A stretch of DNA of 40,556 nucleotides from JBMNTQ01 sp050945815 (GTDB lineage Bacteria > Bacillota > Clostridia > Christensenellales > JBMNTQ01). The notes under the pieces were generated by a model. It had not been told where the DNA came from and did not search any database. It saw nothing but the letters and a program-made list of their open reading frames with translations. The DNA is taken from contig JBMNTQ010000003.1 in the NCBI GenBank assembly GCA_050945815.1, positions 1-40,556 on the forward strand, given 5' to 3'. Below, one piece after another: positions 31,799-39,620 of this stretch. The position numbers and the translations under genes are program-made. The stretch's first letter is position 1, and each line of letters begins with the position of its first letter.

Positions 31799-32554
31799 TT
31801 ATTTGGCTGTGCTGACGATACTGTGCATGTCGTAGAGGCCCGGATCTCGGCCGAACAGGAATTCCGCTGCCCTGCAGGCGCCGTGGGCGAAAACCATGCG
31901 GGATTCAGCTTTGTGGGTGATTTCTATGATTTCGTTATCTCCTAGGAAAAGCACTTGGTGTTCCCCGACGACGGTGCCGCCGCGTACGGCATGGATGCCA
32001 ATTTCACTTTGGCGCTTTTCTGACCGGCCGTGGCGTCCGAATACGTAACCTTTGTCGTTGCTGAATATTTCGCTTATGCCGTCGGCCAGCAGCAGCGCCG
32101 TGCCGCTGGGGGCATCGGTTTTCATGCGGTGGTGCTTTTCTACGATTTCGATATCGAAGCGTTCGCCGAAGAAGGCCGCTGTAATCTTTGCAAGCTCGAG
32201 CTGGAGGTTGACGCCTAGGGACATGTTGGCACTTTTGAAAATGGGTATTTCCTGGGCGCATTGGGCGATATAGTCGATCTCTTCTTCCGAAAAGCCTGTG
32301 GTGGCGATGACGGCGGGGAGCTTTTTTGAACGGCAGTATTCCAAAATGCTGCGGATGGCACTGGGGCGGGAGAAATCGATGAGCACGTCGCTGGAACCTT
32401 CGTATTGACGGATGGTTTCATAGACGGGGAAGCCCATCGCAACATCGCCTTTTTGGCTGTCGATACCGGCGGCAATTTCAAAGCCGCGTTTTTGGGCGAC
32501 GGTAATTAGTTCCTTGCCCATTTTTCCGTAGATGCCGTTTATAATGATTTTCAT
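31799..32554 (-). CDS. dapB: 4-hydroxy-tetrahydrodipicolinate reductase
   Basis: NAD(P)H-dependent reductase giving tetrahydrodipicolinate, precursor of lysine and diaminopimelate. 251 residues. MKIIINGIYGKMGKELITVA is the Rossmann start, although the usual GxxGxMG reads GIYGKMG. IATTGFSEEEID, FKSANMSLGVNL and EKHHRMKTDAPSGTALLLAD with the catalytic His and Lys are conserved. ATG 32554 follows AAAGGATGG. Last gene of the asd-dapA-dapB operon, 34 bases after dapA. Confidence 0.98.
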   Translation of the reverse strand: MKIIINGIYGKMGKELITVAQKRGFEIAAGIDSQKGDVAMGFPVYETIRQYEGSSDVLIDFSRPSAIRSILEYCRSKKLPAVIATTGFSEEEIDYIAQCAQEIPIFKSANMSLGVNLQLELAKITAAFFGERFDIEIVEKHHRMKTDAPSGTALLLADGISEIFSNDKGYVFGRHGRSEKRQSEIGIHAVRGGTVVGEHQVLFLGDNEIIEITHKAESRMVFAHGACRAAEFLFGRDPGLYDMHSIVSTAK

Positions 32555-32588
32555 AAGAGATCCATCCTTTGTTAATTGGGCGTATTGA

Positions 32589-33476
32589 TTACGCGAGAGT
32601 TAGCCCGTAGTTGACCATCGCTTGTTTCAGATAGTCGACATGGCCGCTTTCAAGGGGCGTCAGCGGAAGGCGCGGCGACCCCATATTGAAGCCCATGAGG
32701 GTTAAGGCCATTTTTATAGGGATGGGGTTGACCTCGCAAAAGAGGGCTGCGCATAATTCCAGCGCGCCTAACTGCAACGCCCGGCTGCCCTGGATATCGC
32801 CGCGCTTGTATAAGGCGACCATATCGTGCATGACCTGGGGAATGATGTTGCCCATCACCGAGATGACACCCACCGCACCGACTGACAGCATGGGGACGAT
32901 ATGGTCGTCGTTGCCGGAGTAGATGGCGATTTTGTCCGCGCACAGGGCGCAGAGCTTGGTGATTTGGCTGATGTTGCCGCTGGCTTCCTTCGTGCCGTAG
33001 ATGTTGGGGTGTTCTGCAAGAGCGGCCATGGTTTCCGGCAGCATATTGACCCCGGTGCGCGACGGAACATTATAGGCGATGATCGGGAGGGCTACAGCGT
33101 CGGCTAGGGCGCTGTAGTGGGCAATCAGCCCCTTTTGGGTGCATCGGTTGTAGTAAGGGGTGACGACTAAAAGGGCGTCTGCCCCGATTTTCTGAGCGAT
33201 CAGCGAATCTTCGATGACTTTGGTTGTATGGTTGCCGCCGGTGCCTGCCACCACCGGAACCCTACCGTTTACTGTATCTACGCATACTTCTATAGCCGTT
33301 TGCTTTTCCTGGGCTGTCATGGTGGAGGGCTCGCCGGTGGTTCCGCAGACAATGGCGGCGTCGCAGCCGTTTTTCACTTGGAATTCAATGAGTTGTTTAA
33401 ACACGCTTTGGTTGACGCCATTTTCAGTGAAAGGCGTAGATAAGGCAGTGCCGCTGCCTTCAAACAGGCATTTCAT
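32589..33476 (-). CDS. dapA: 4-hydroxy-tetrahydrodipicolinate synthase
   Basis: Condenses pyruvate with aspartate semialdehyde. 295 residues. GSGTALSTPFTENGVN, CGTTGEPSTMTAQEK, the Tyr-containing YYNRCTQKGLIAHY, YNVPSRTGVNM and the Schiff-base lysine in IYGTKEASGNI are all present. The operon is under lysine riboswitch control; feedback inhibition at the protein level cannot be judged by eye. ATG 33476 is 36 bases after asd. Confidence 0.98.
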   Translation of the reverse strand: MKCLFEGSGTALSTPFTENGVNQSVFKQLIEFQVKNGCDAAIVCGTTGEPSTMTAQEKQTAIEVCVDTVNGRVPVVAGTGGNHTTKVIEDSLIAQKIGADALLVVTPYYNRCTQKGLIAHYSALADAVALPIIAYNVPSRTGVNMLPETMAALAEHPNIYGTKEASGNISQITKLCALCADKIAIYSGNDDHIVPMLSVGAVGVISVMGNIIPQVMHDMVALYKRGDIQGSRALQLGALELCAALFCEVNPIPIKMALTLMGFNMGSPRLPLTPLESGHVDYLKQAMVNYGLTLA

Positions 33477-33512
33477 GATGCTCCACGCTCCCTTTCTTGC
33501 CGCTAGAGGGTT

Positions 33513-34514
33513 TTAGTTGCTTTGTTGGCGGATAATTTCCTGTGCGATTTGTACGGTGTTGGTTGCTGCTCCCTTGCGGATATTGTCGGCTACAACCCAG
33601 AGGTTGACACCATGATCCACACTGTCGTCCCGGCGGATGCGCCCGACAAACACGTCGTCTTTGTCTTGGGCATGGATGGGCATGGGATAGACGTTGTTGG
33701 AGACATCGTCTTCTACGACCAGGCCGGGGAAACTGGAGAGCTTTGATGTGAGCTCTGCCAGATCGAAGGGGGATTTGAGCTCTACGTTGATGGATTCGCT
33801 GTGACCATGGAAAACCGGTACGCGAACGGTGGTTGCTGTAATGCGTAATGAGGGGTCGCCCAGAATTTTACGGGTTTCCTCGATCATTTTTTGTTCTTCT
33901 TTGGTGTAGCCGTTTTCCAGAAATACGTCAATATGCGGCAGGCAGTTGGCGAAAATGGGATGGGGGAACTTTGAAGGCGGCTGGCCTGTAAGGCCGTTTT
34001 GCAGGTCGTTGTAGCCTTCTACCCCTGCGCCGGATACGGCCTGATAGGTGGAATAAACGATGCGCTTGATGCCATAGGCATCGTAGAGCGGTTTGAGCGC
34101 TACCACCGCCTGCGTGGTGGAGCAGTTGGGGTTGGCGATGATGCCGTTGTGCAGCGCGATGTCGTTTGGGTTGACCTCCGGAACCACCAGGGGCACTTGA
34201 GGATCCATCCGCCATTGGCTGGAATTATCAACGACTACAATGCCTTTGGAAACGGCAATGGGGGCGAACTGTTTGCTGATGGAGCCGCCTGCTGAAAACA
34301 GGGCGATATCGATGTTTTTGTTGTCGAAGCAGGTGGGTGTCAGCTCTTCTACGGTAAGCTTTTTGCCCATAAGCTCTATTTCTGTACCGGCAGAGCGGCG
34401 AGATGCGAACAGGTAATAGTTTTCGACCGGCAGTTGCCGCTCGGAGAGAACTTGCAGAATTTTGCGTCCGACCATGCCGGTGGCGCCTACGACCGCGATG
34501 TTGTACTGTCTCAC
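33513..34514 (-). CDS. asd: aspartate-semialdehyde dehydrogenase
   Basis: NADPH-dependent reduction of aspartyl phosphate to aspartate semialdehyde, the branch point for lysine, threonine and methionine. 333 residues from GTG 34514, 7 bases after GGAGGT. VRQYNIAVVGATGMVGRKIL is the cofactor motif, FSAGGSISKQFAP follows, and IIANPNCSTTQAVVALKPL contains the catalytic Cys. SGAGVEGYNDL and RVPVFHGHSESINVE are conserved. The open frame runs on to 34718, but that part is riboswitch sequence and is not coding. Confidence 0.97.
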   Translation of the reverse strand: MRQYNIAVVGATGMVGRKILQVLSERQLPVENYYLFASRRSAGTEIELMGKKLTVEELTPTCFDNKNIDIALFSAGGSISKQFAPIAVSKGIVVVDNSSQWRMDPQVPLVVPEVNPNDIALHNGIIANPNCSTTQAVVALKPLYDAYGIKRIVYSTYQAVSGAGVEGYNDLQNGLTGQPPSKFPHPIFANCLPHIDVFLENGYTKEEQKMIEETRKILGDPSLRITATTVRVPVFHGHSESINVELKSPFDLAELTSKLSSFPGLVVEDDVSNNVYPMPIHAQDKDDVFVGRIRRDDSVDHGVNLWVVADNIRKGAATNTVQIAQEIIRQQSN

Positions 34515-34540
34515 GAAAAAAACCTCCAGATAAGATTTAA

Positions 34541-34572
34541 GAGTATAAAATAAGCAGCACATTTGCGCTGCT
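34541..34572 (-). terminator. expression-platform terminator of the lysine riboswitch
   Basis: On the minus strand AGCAGCGC (34572-34565), loop AAAT, GTGCTGCT (34560-34553), then TATTTTATA. It lies between the aptamer and the asd ribosome site, the expected place for a lysine-controlled off switch. Confidence 0.7.
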
Positions 34573-34599
34573 GTAGGATAAAACAAAAGTTTTATTGCA

Positions 34600-34785
34600 A
34601 CAGATAGCGCCACACCAACGTAGGAAGTTGATGTGAGTGGCACGTCATTTCGGCGTACCCCCAGGAAACATAGCCCGAACCCTGTTGTTTCCTTCGGCGC
34701 TTGACCCTTTCCCGGCAAACGGTTTGTGCGGCTGATTCGGCAGCCTTGCCGTGCGGTACTGATGTGAAGCGCACCTCTAACCTGT
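34600..34785 (-). promoter_or_regulatory. lysine riboswitch (L box) aptamer
   Basis: Read on the minus strand, the 5' side has AGAGGTGCG then CTTCA and AGTA, the highly conserved L-box core. AAAGGGTCAAGCGCCGAAG matches the GGGGAGC...GCCGAAG block of the lysC leader. P1 can form between ACAGGTTAG (from 34785) and CTATCTGT (34607-34600). Lysine binding should favour the downstream terminator and reduce asd, dapA and dapB. The promoter just upstream starts transcription at the aptamer edge. Confidence 0.92.
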
Positions 34786-34804
34786 AACTGTCTATTTGAA
34801 ATTT

Positions 34805-34833
34805 ATCATATCACCTCAGCGCGCCTGTGTCAA
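34805..34833 (-). promoter_or_regulatory. sigma-A promoter of asd-dapA-dapB
   Basis: Minus strand: consensus TTGACA (34833-34828), 17 bases, TATGAT (34810-34805). Start near 34798, a few bases before the riboswitch P1. Confidence 0.85.
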
Positions 34834-34989
34834 ACTTATTCCTTGGATCCTTGGATTTTGTTGATGGGAAGGCTTGGGGCTTTTCTTATGAGATGATTTA
34901 GGATATTATATGAAGTATGATTGGGTTTGTGCGGCAAGGGCCTTATTTTCTTGGCCGATTGTCCAAACGAAGCGAAAGGAAGGATATGG

Positions 34990-36120
34990 ATGGAGCGATC
35001 TCCTATGACGCTGTCGTATCAGCCGTTTTTATCAGAATGCCGCCGGGAGCTGCACCGGATTCCAGAGCTGCCTTATAAGGAATATAAAACCCAGCGTTAT
35101 ATCGCTTCTGTTTTGGAGGAGCTGGGTGTTGAATGGAAGCCTGTGGCGCAAACCGGCATACAGGCTGTGATACGCAGCGAAGGCGCTAAAGAGACGCTGG
35201 CTTTTCGGGCGGATATGGATGGGTTGGCAGTTTTAGAGCCGGCAGGCAAGCCCTTTTGCTCGGCTCATGAAGGATATATGCACGCCTGCGGCCATGACGG
35301 GCATATGGCGACACTTTTGGGGCTGGCGAAGATGTGTGCCGAGCATCGGGATAAGCTGGCCTACCATGTGGTTTTTCTGTTTCAGCCGGCGGAGGAGGGC
35401 TGCGGCGGGGCGAAGAATATGGTAAGTGAGGGCGTTTTGCAGGACCCGCCGGTGGATCGGGTATATGGTTTTCATTTGTGGCCGGGGATTCCTGTGGGTA
35501 AAGTTGGGTGTAAGGCCGGCCCTATTATGGCGCACACCAGTGAGTTTGTGATTACTCTGCTGGGCGAAAGCGCCCATGGCGCTATGCCCCATCTGGGGAT
35601 TGACGCTGTTATGGCGGCGGCGCGGGTGATTCATAATTTGCAGGGGATCGTGACCAGAAATGTAGACCCGTTTGAGAAGGCTTTGATTAGCATCGGGAAG
35701 GTGAGCGCCGGAAGCGCCGCCAATATCATCGCGGAAAAGGCTGTGTTGGAGGGGATTTTGCGCACGTTTAACGACGAGGTTTCCCAACGTATTCAGCAAC
35801 GTATTCAGGAAGTTTTGCGCGGCGAGAGGGTGGGCTTTGGGATGGAGGCGTCTATTCGGTATTTGGTGGAATATCCGGCGGTGGTCAACCCGGAGGAATT
35901 GGTGAATGGGCTGTATGAGCTGGTGGGGCCGGACAGCTTTGTATGGGTGCAGGAGCAGATGACTGCGGAGGATTTTTCTTTCTTTCAGAAAGCGGTGCCG
36001 GGGCTTTACTTTTTCCTGGGCGCCGGTGAGGGTGCGCCATTGCACAGCGAGGCGTTTGATTTTGACGAGACGGCGTTGGGCGTGGGGCTGGAGGTTTACA
36101 GGCGTATTTTGGAGCTTTAG
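34990..36120 (+). CDS. M20D-family metallo-amidohydrolase
   Basis: Cytoplasmic dizinc amidohydrolase of the hippurate/N-acyl-amino-acid hydrolase group. 376 residues from ATG 34990 (AAGGAAGG upstream). RELHRIPELPYKEYKTQRYI, FRADMDGLAV, HACGHDGHMATLLG and VFLFQPAEEGCGGAKNMVSEG supply the metal-site Cys, His and Glu. GESAHGAMPHLGIDAV lies in the dimerisation domain. Neighbouring asd-dapA-dapB makes N-acetyl-diaminopimelate deacetylase an attractive guess, but the gene is divergent and the family has many substrates. A 12-base in-frame duplication (35785-35808) gives QRIQQRIQ. Confidence 0.88.
   Translation: MERSPMTLSYQPFLSECRRELHRIPELPYKEYKTQRYIASVLEELGVEWKPVAQTGIQAVIRSEGAKETLAFRADMDGLAVLEPAGKPFCSAHEGYMHACGHDGHMATLLGLAKMCAEHRDKLAYHVVFLFQPAEEGCGGAKNMVSEGVLQDPPVDRVYGFHLWPGIPVGKVGCKAGPIMAHTSEFVITLLGESAHGAMPHLGIDAVMAAARVIHNLQGIVTRNVDPFEKALISIGKVSAGSAANIIAEKAVLEGILRTFNDEVSQRIQQRIQEVLRGERVGFGMEASIRYLVEYPAVVNPEELVNGLYELVGPDSFVWVQEQMTAEDFSFFQKAVPGLYFFLGAGEGAPLHSEAFDFDETALGVGLEVYRRILEL
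35785..35808 (+). repeat. 12-bp in-frame tandem duplication inside the M20 gene
   Basis: CAACGTATTCAG occurs twice without a gap, encoding QRIQ twice. It should lengthen a helix by four residues relative to a single-copy homologue. Confidence 0.9.
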
Positions 36121-36146
36121 GGGCCTGACCGGAAAGGAGACTCCGG

Positions 36147-36887
36147 ATGAATTATAGCGAGCTGGCTTTTGTGTATGACCAGTTGGCCGATGATTATGAT
36201 TATACGGCTTGGGCGGACTTTTATCGGACAGCGTTTGAGCGCTGGGGGAAGATGGGAAAGCTGCGCATTTTAGACGCAGCTTGCGGTACCGGGAATATGA
36301 CGCTGGCTCTGGCTGCTTTGGGGCATGATGTGGTGGGCGTGGACGTGAGCAATGAGATGTTGCAGATTGCGGCGGCTAAACTGCGCGCCCACGGCTACAA
36401 AGTGCCGCTGGCTCGGATGGATATTCGGGAGCTGAGGCTGCACAGGCCGGTGGACGCTGTTGTTTGTGCTTGCGACGGCGTGAACTACCTTACGTCGTTG
36501 GAGGATGTTTCCCGCTTTTTTGCCGGCGCTGCAGAGCTTTTGACAGCGGGAGGGTTGTTGGTGTTTGATATCAGCACGCCGTATAAGCTGGAGCGTATGC
36601 AGGATACTCTCTACTCGGAGGAGCGGGAGGATGTGGTTTATATTTGGCGCAACTGTTTTGATGAGAAAAGCCGGCGATTGCATATGGACGTAACGCTGTT
36701 TGTTCGGGAGGGGCGGCTGTTTCGCCGGGCGGAGGAGCTGCATGTGCAGCGGGCGCACCGGGAAGAGGAGCTGGAGCCTTTGCTAGAAGGCAGTGGGTTT
36801 CGTGTTTTGGCGAAGAGCGGCGGCTTTGATTTTGAGCGGCCGGCAGCACAGGATTTGCGGCTGCATATTATTTGTGAAAAAATATAG
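36147..36887 (+). CDS. class I SAM-dependent methyltransferase, YqeM-like
   Basis: 246 residues. After an N-terminal cap (MNYSELAFVYDQLADDYDYT), ILDAACGTGNMTLALAALGH is motif I and DVVGVDVSNEML the acidic SAM-ribose site. VDAVVCACDGVNYL and GGLLVFDISTPYKLE are later core strands. The last third is the insert typical of the YqeM group. The substrate is unknown; small molecules are more likely than protein or RNA for this group. ATG 36147 follows AAAGGAG. It is 26 bases after the amidohydrolase and 12 before hslO, so the three may be one operon. Confidence 0.87.
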   Translation: MNYSELAFVYDQLADDYDYTAWADFYRTAFERWGKMGKLRILDAACGTGNMTLALAALGHDVVGVDVSNEMLQIAAAKLRAHGYKVPLARMDIRELRLHRPVDAVVCACDGVNYLTSLEDVSRFFAGAAELLTAGGLLVFDISTPYKLERMQDTLYSEEREDVVYIWRNCFDEKSRRLHMDVTLFVREGRLFRRAEELHVQRAHREEELEPLLEGSGFRVLAKSGGFDFERPAAQDLRLHIICEKI

Positions 36888-36899
36888 AAGGCGGATTGT

Positions 36900-37793
36900 A
36901 TGGCAGAGAAAGATAAGATTGTAAGAATGACTTTAATGGACGGAGAGGTTTCGGTGTTGGCCAGCCGCACCACGCAGTTGGTGGATGAGGCTAAGAAGAT
37001 ACATGACTTGACCAATGTTTGTACGGCGGCACTGGGCAGAACCTTGACGGCAGCGGCTATGATGTGCTGCGGCATGAAGCGGGACGCCGACAGCATGACT
37101 GCGGTGATTCGGGGCGATGGGCCGATTGGCGGGATTGTGGTATCCGGCGATGGCGCTTTGCGGCTGCGGGGCTATGTATATCACCCTCGGGCTGACGTGC
37201 CCAATAAGGCTGAGGGGAAGCTGGATGTGGGCGGCGTTGTCGGCAACGGTACGCTGATGGTGCTGAAGGATCTGGGGTTGAAGGAGCCTTATTCCGGGCA
37301 GGTTGACTTGGTTTCCGGCGAGATTGCCGAGGATTTTGCCCAATATTTTGCTTTGTCGGAGCAGCAGAGAAACGCTGTTTCTTTGGGCGTTCTGGTGAAG
37401 GAGGATGTTCTTGGCGCAGGCGGAGTGATCGTGGCGCCTATGCCGGGTTGCGGGGAGGCGCTGTTGCAGGAGGTGCAGGACAGGATTGGGGAATTTTATG
37501 GTATCAGCTCGATGCTGAGCCGAGGAGAGCAGCCGGAGGAGATTGTGGAGCGGGTTTTCAGGCCCCTTAGACCCAAGCTTTTGGACCAGCGTTTTCCTGT
37601 GTATTCCTGCAACTGTTCTCAGGAGCGGTTGGAGCAGGTGATATTGAGTATGGGCGCGCAAGAGATTCGGGATATGATTGACCAGGACGGCGGAGCGGAA
37701 GTGCATTGCCATTTTTGCAATCAGATTTTCCAGTTTTCTGGCGGGCAATTGGAGGCTTTACTGGAAAGGGCGACTTCGGGAGAGCCGATGTGA
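36900..37793 (+). CDS. hslO: redox-regulated chaperone Hsp33
   Basis: Holdase chaperone switched on by oxidation. 297 residues. AALGRTLTAAAMM and GDGPIGGIVVSGDGALRLRG are family motifs. The C-terminal zinc switch has CNCSQER and, some 30 residues on, CHFCNQIF, the CxC and CxxC pairs that release zinc under oxidative stress. ATG 36900 lies 12 bases after the methyltransferase. The stop codon forms part of the next promoter. Confidence 0.97.
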   Translation: MAEKDKIVRMTLMDGEVSVLASRTTQLVDEAKKIHDLTNVCTAALGRTLTAAAMMCCGMKRDADSMTAVIRGDGPIGGIVVSGDGALRLRGYVYHPRADVPNKAEGKLDVGGVVGNGTLMVLKDLGLKEPYSGQVDLVSGEIAEDFAQYFALSEQQRNAVSLGVLVKEDVLGAGGVIVAPMPGCGEALLQEVQDRIGEFYGISSMLSRGEQPEEIVERVFRPLRPKLLDQRFPVYSCNCSQERLEQVILSMGAQEIRDMIDQDGGAEVHCHFCNQIFQFSGGQLEALLERATSGEPM

Positions 37794-37799
37794 TATAAT
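37791..37799 (+). promoter_or_regulatory. extended -10 promoter made from the hslO stop codon
   Basis: TGATATAAT: TGA (37791-37793) is the hslO stop and TATAAT (37794-37799) follows. -35 is weak. It would drive the TPR gene with a leader of about 65 nt. Confidence 0.55.
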
Positions 37800-37871
37800 G
37801 GATAGTGTTAATGGAATGATGTTTCTCGGCTGTGGGTGGGGAACGATTCACCCAGGAAACGGAGAGAAGAT

Positions 37872-39545
37872 ATGACGAGAAATCTCAAAAAGAAAGATGC
37901 GAAGGTTTTGCCCTTTGATCAGAACGCCGGATTTTACTTTCGGCAGGCGGTTCGCCAGAGCGACCGGAACAACTATTATGACGCCCTTTCTTTATACAGG
38001 AAGGCTTATGAGAAGGATGCGGGAAACCAGAAATATGTGCAGGCGCTGGCCTATACCTTAACGGAGATGGCTTGCTATGAGGAATCTAACCAGGTGATCT
38101 TCTCCGCTTTTGCTAAGGGGCAGAAATCGCCGCAGAGTTATTTTATTTTAGGCTGCAATTTTATGGGCTTGCATGATTTTGAGAAAGCAGAGGACAGTTT
38201 TGAAAAATACGCATCATTAGATCCGAATGGGGAATTTGCCGAAGAGGCGGAGGATTTGATGCTGATGCTCTCGGCGCGGGAGACATTCTTCTTTCCCAAT
38301 GGGCTGCTGGATGTTTCTCCGGGGCTGGAGGATGCTGAGCGGGGGAAGTTTTTACTGGATTGCGGCGAATATAAGAAGGCAGCGAAGCACTTGAAAAGCG
38401 CAGTGGAGAAAAACCCCCGGCTTTTGTTCGCGCGCAACAACCTTTCCCTAGCGTATTTTTGTGATGATAAGCTGGATCTGGCGATTGAGACCACTCGGGA
38501 GGTTTTGCAGGAGGATCCGGATAATATCCACGCGAGCTGCAACTTGGCTATATTTTACAATGAGAATCATGACATGCAGGCGCTGGAGCAGACGATTGAC
38601 TATATCTTAGGCTTGCAGGCTGAAGAAGCCGATGATTTGCAGAAGATTGCCGTGACGTTATGTGAGCTGGGTTTTCACGAGCAGGCCTGCGGGAAGCTGG
38701 AGGAGCTTTTGGAATACCGGCCCTACGACAAGAAGACCTTGCACTATATGGCTGTGGCGCTTTTCAATACCGACCGATTTGACGAGGCTATGGAATATTG
38801 GCGGCGCATTGCGAAGCTGGACCCTGAGAATACCATTGCGCCGTATTATAGCAATTTGGCTCAGAAGCAAAAGCAGGCTGATGGGAAACGGGTTTTGAAT
38901 TATTATTTCCAAGTCGGCTATGATGAGGTTGCCCGGCGGATGCGGATTTTGGAGAAGCTGTTTGAGGCAGGCTGTGGGAAGGAACTGGAGGAAGAGGATT
39001 TCAGGCTGCTGCTGTGGGGTTTGGACCTGGGGGATATGAACGTTAAGCGGCAAGTTTTAGGCTATTTGGCTTCGACGGGTACGCCGCGGGCAGAGGCGGT
39101 GTTGCGGCAGTTTATTCTGCGGCGCAGTGAGCCGGACGAAATCAAGAAAGAGGTATTCGCGCTGTTGGGCAGCATGGGCGCGGCAGAGCCGTATGTGGCC
39201 TATGTGGACGATAAGATATCGGAAGTACGGGTGACCGTGATTCATGAAGCCGGCAAGGACGGGAACTTTAGCGTGGTGGTGGCTACTGCCCTGTGTATGA
39301 TGGTGGGCTATGGCACGAAGGTGATGCAGCACGCGATTCGGGCGTGGGAACGTTTTTCCCGTAAAAACGAAGGGCTGAAACTGCGCAATACCGACGCATG
39401 GGCTGGGGCGCTGGAATACTATACTTTGCGGAGCTTTGGCGAGAAAGTGACCAAGGCATCCGTGTGTAAGAAATACAAGGTATCGTTGCAGGTGTTCAAT
39501 AGGCGGCTGGAATATTTGAACCGAGACGCGGGGGAGGAAGAATAG
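37872..39545 (+). CDS. TPR-repeat protein with C-terminal helix-turn-helix-like segment
   Basis: Function not recognised. 557 residues from ATG 37872, behind GGAGAGAAG; the frame continues upstream to 37836 without a good site. Tetratricopeptide-like repeats run from about residue 15 to 330, for example YYDALSLYRKAYEKDAGN, HDFEKAEDSFEKYASLDPNG, CGEYKKAAKHLKSAVEKNPR and TDRFDEAMEYWRRIAKLDPE. A helical HEAT-like region follows (about 350-465). The tail, KVTKASVCKKYKVSLQVFNR, has the pattern of a small helix-turn-helix, preceded by WAGALEYYTLRSFGE. No signal peptide or membrane helix is seen, so it is probably a cytoplasmic scaffold or regulator. Confidence 0.8.
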   Translation: MTRNLKKKDAKVLPFDQNAGFYFRQAVRQSDRNNYYDALSLYRKAYEKDAGNQKYVQALAYTLTEMACYEESNQVIFSAFAKGQKSPQSYFILGCNFMGLHDFEKAEDSFEKYASLDPNGEFAEEAEDLMLMLSARETFFFPNGLLDVSPGLEDAERGKFLLDCGEYKKAAKHLKSAVEKNPRLLFARNNLSLAYFCDDKLDLAIETTREVLQEDPDNIHASCNLAIFYNENHDMQALEQTIDYILGLQAEEADDLQKIAVTLCELGFHEQACGKLEELLEYRPYDKKTLHYMAVALFNTDRFDEAMEYWRRIAKLDPENTIAPYYSNLAQKQKQADGKRVLNYYFQVGYDEVARRMRILEKLFEAGCGKELEEEDFRLLLWGLDLGDMNVKRQVLGYLASTGTPRAEAVLRQFILRRSEPDEIKKEVFALLGSMGAAEPYVAYVDDKISEVRVTVIHEAGKDGNFSVVVATALCMMVGYGTKVMQHAIRAWERFSRKNEGLKLRNTDAWAGALEYYTLRSFGEKVTKASVCKKYKVSLQVFNRRLEYLNRDAGEEE

Positions 39546-39620
39546 GGCGGCCTGGTGGGATAGATGGCGAATGGGGAGTATGAGTATGATGATACGTCTA
39601 AGCTGTAGGGGGGTGTGCCT

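Larger units (their letters stand above)
34515..34989. other. divergent regulatory region between asd and the M20 gene
   Basis: 475 bases. The left 320 belong to the asd leader: terminator, lysine riboswitch and promoter. The right 150, toward the M20 gene, are AT-rich; TATTAT near 34904 is a possible -10 without a good -35. No other gene is supported. Confidence 0.7.

Noticed and set aside
34515..34718. N-terminal extension of Asd by an in-frame ATG at 34718
   Set aside because: The extra residues are translated lysine riboswitch and terminator. The GTG at 34514 has a strong GGAGGT and begins the conserved sequence.
35233..36045. 270-residue minus-strand open frame
   Set aside because: Shadow of the M20 hydrolase with the same shadow composition.
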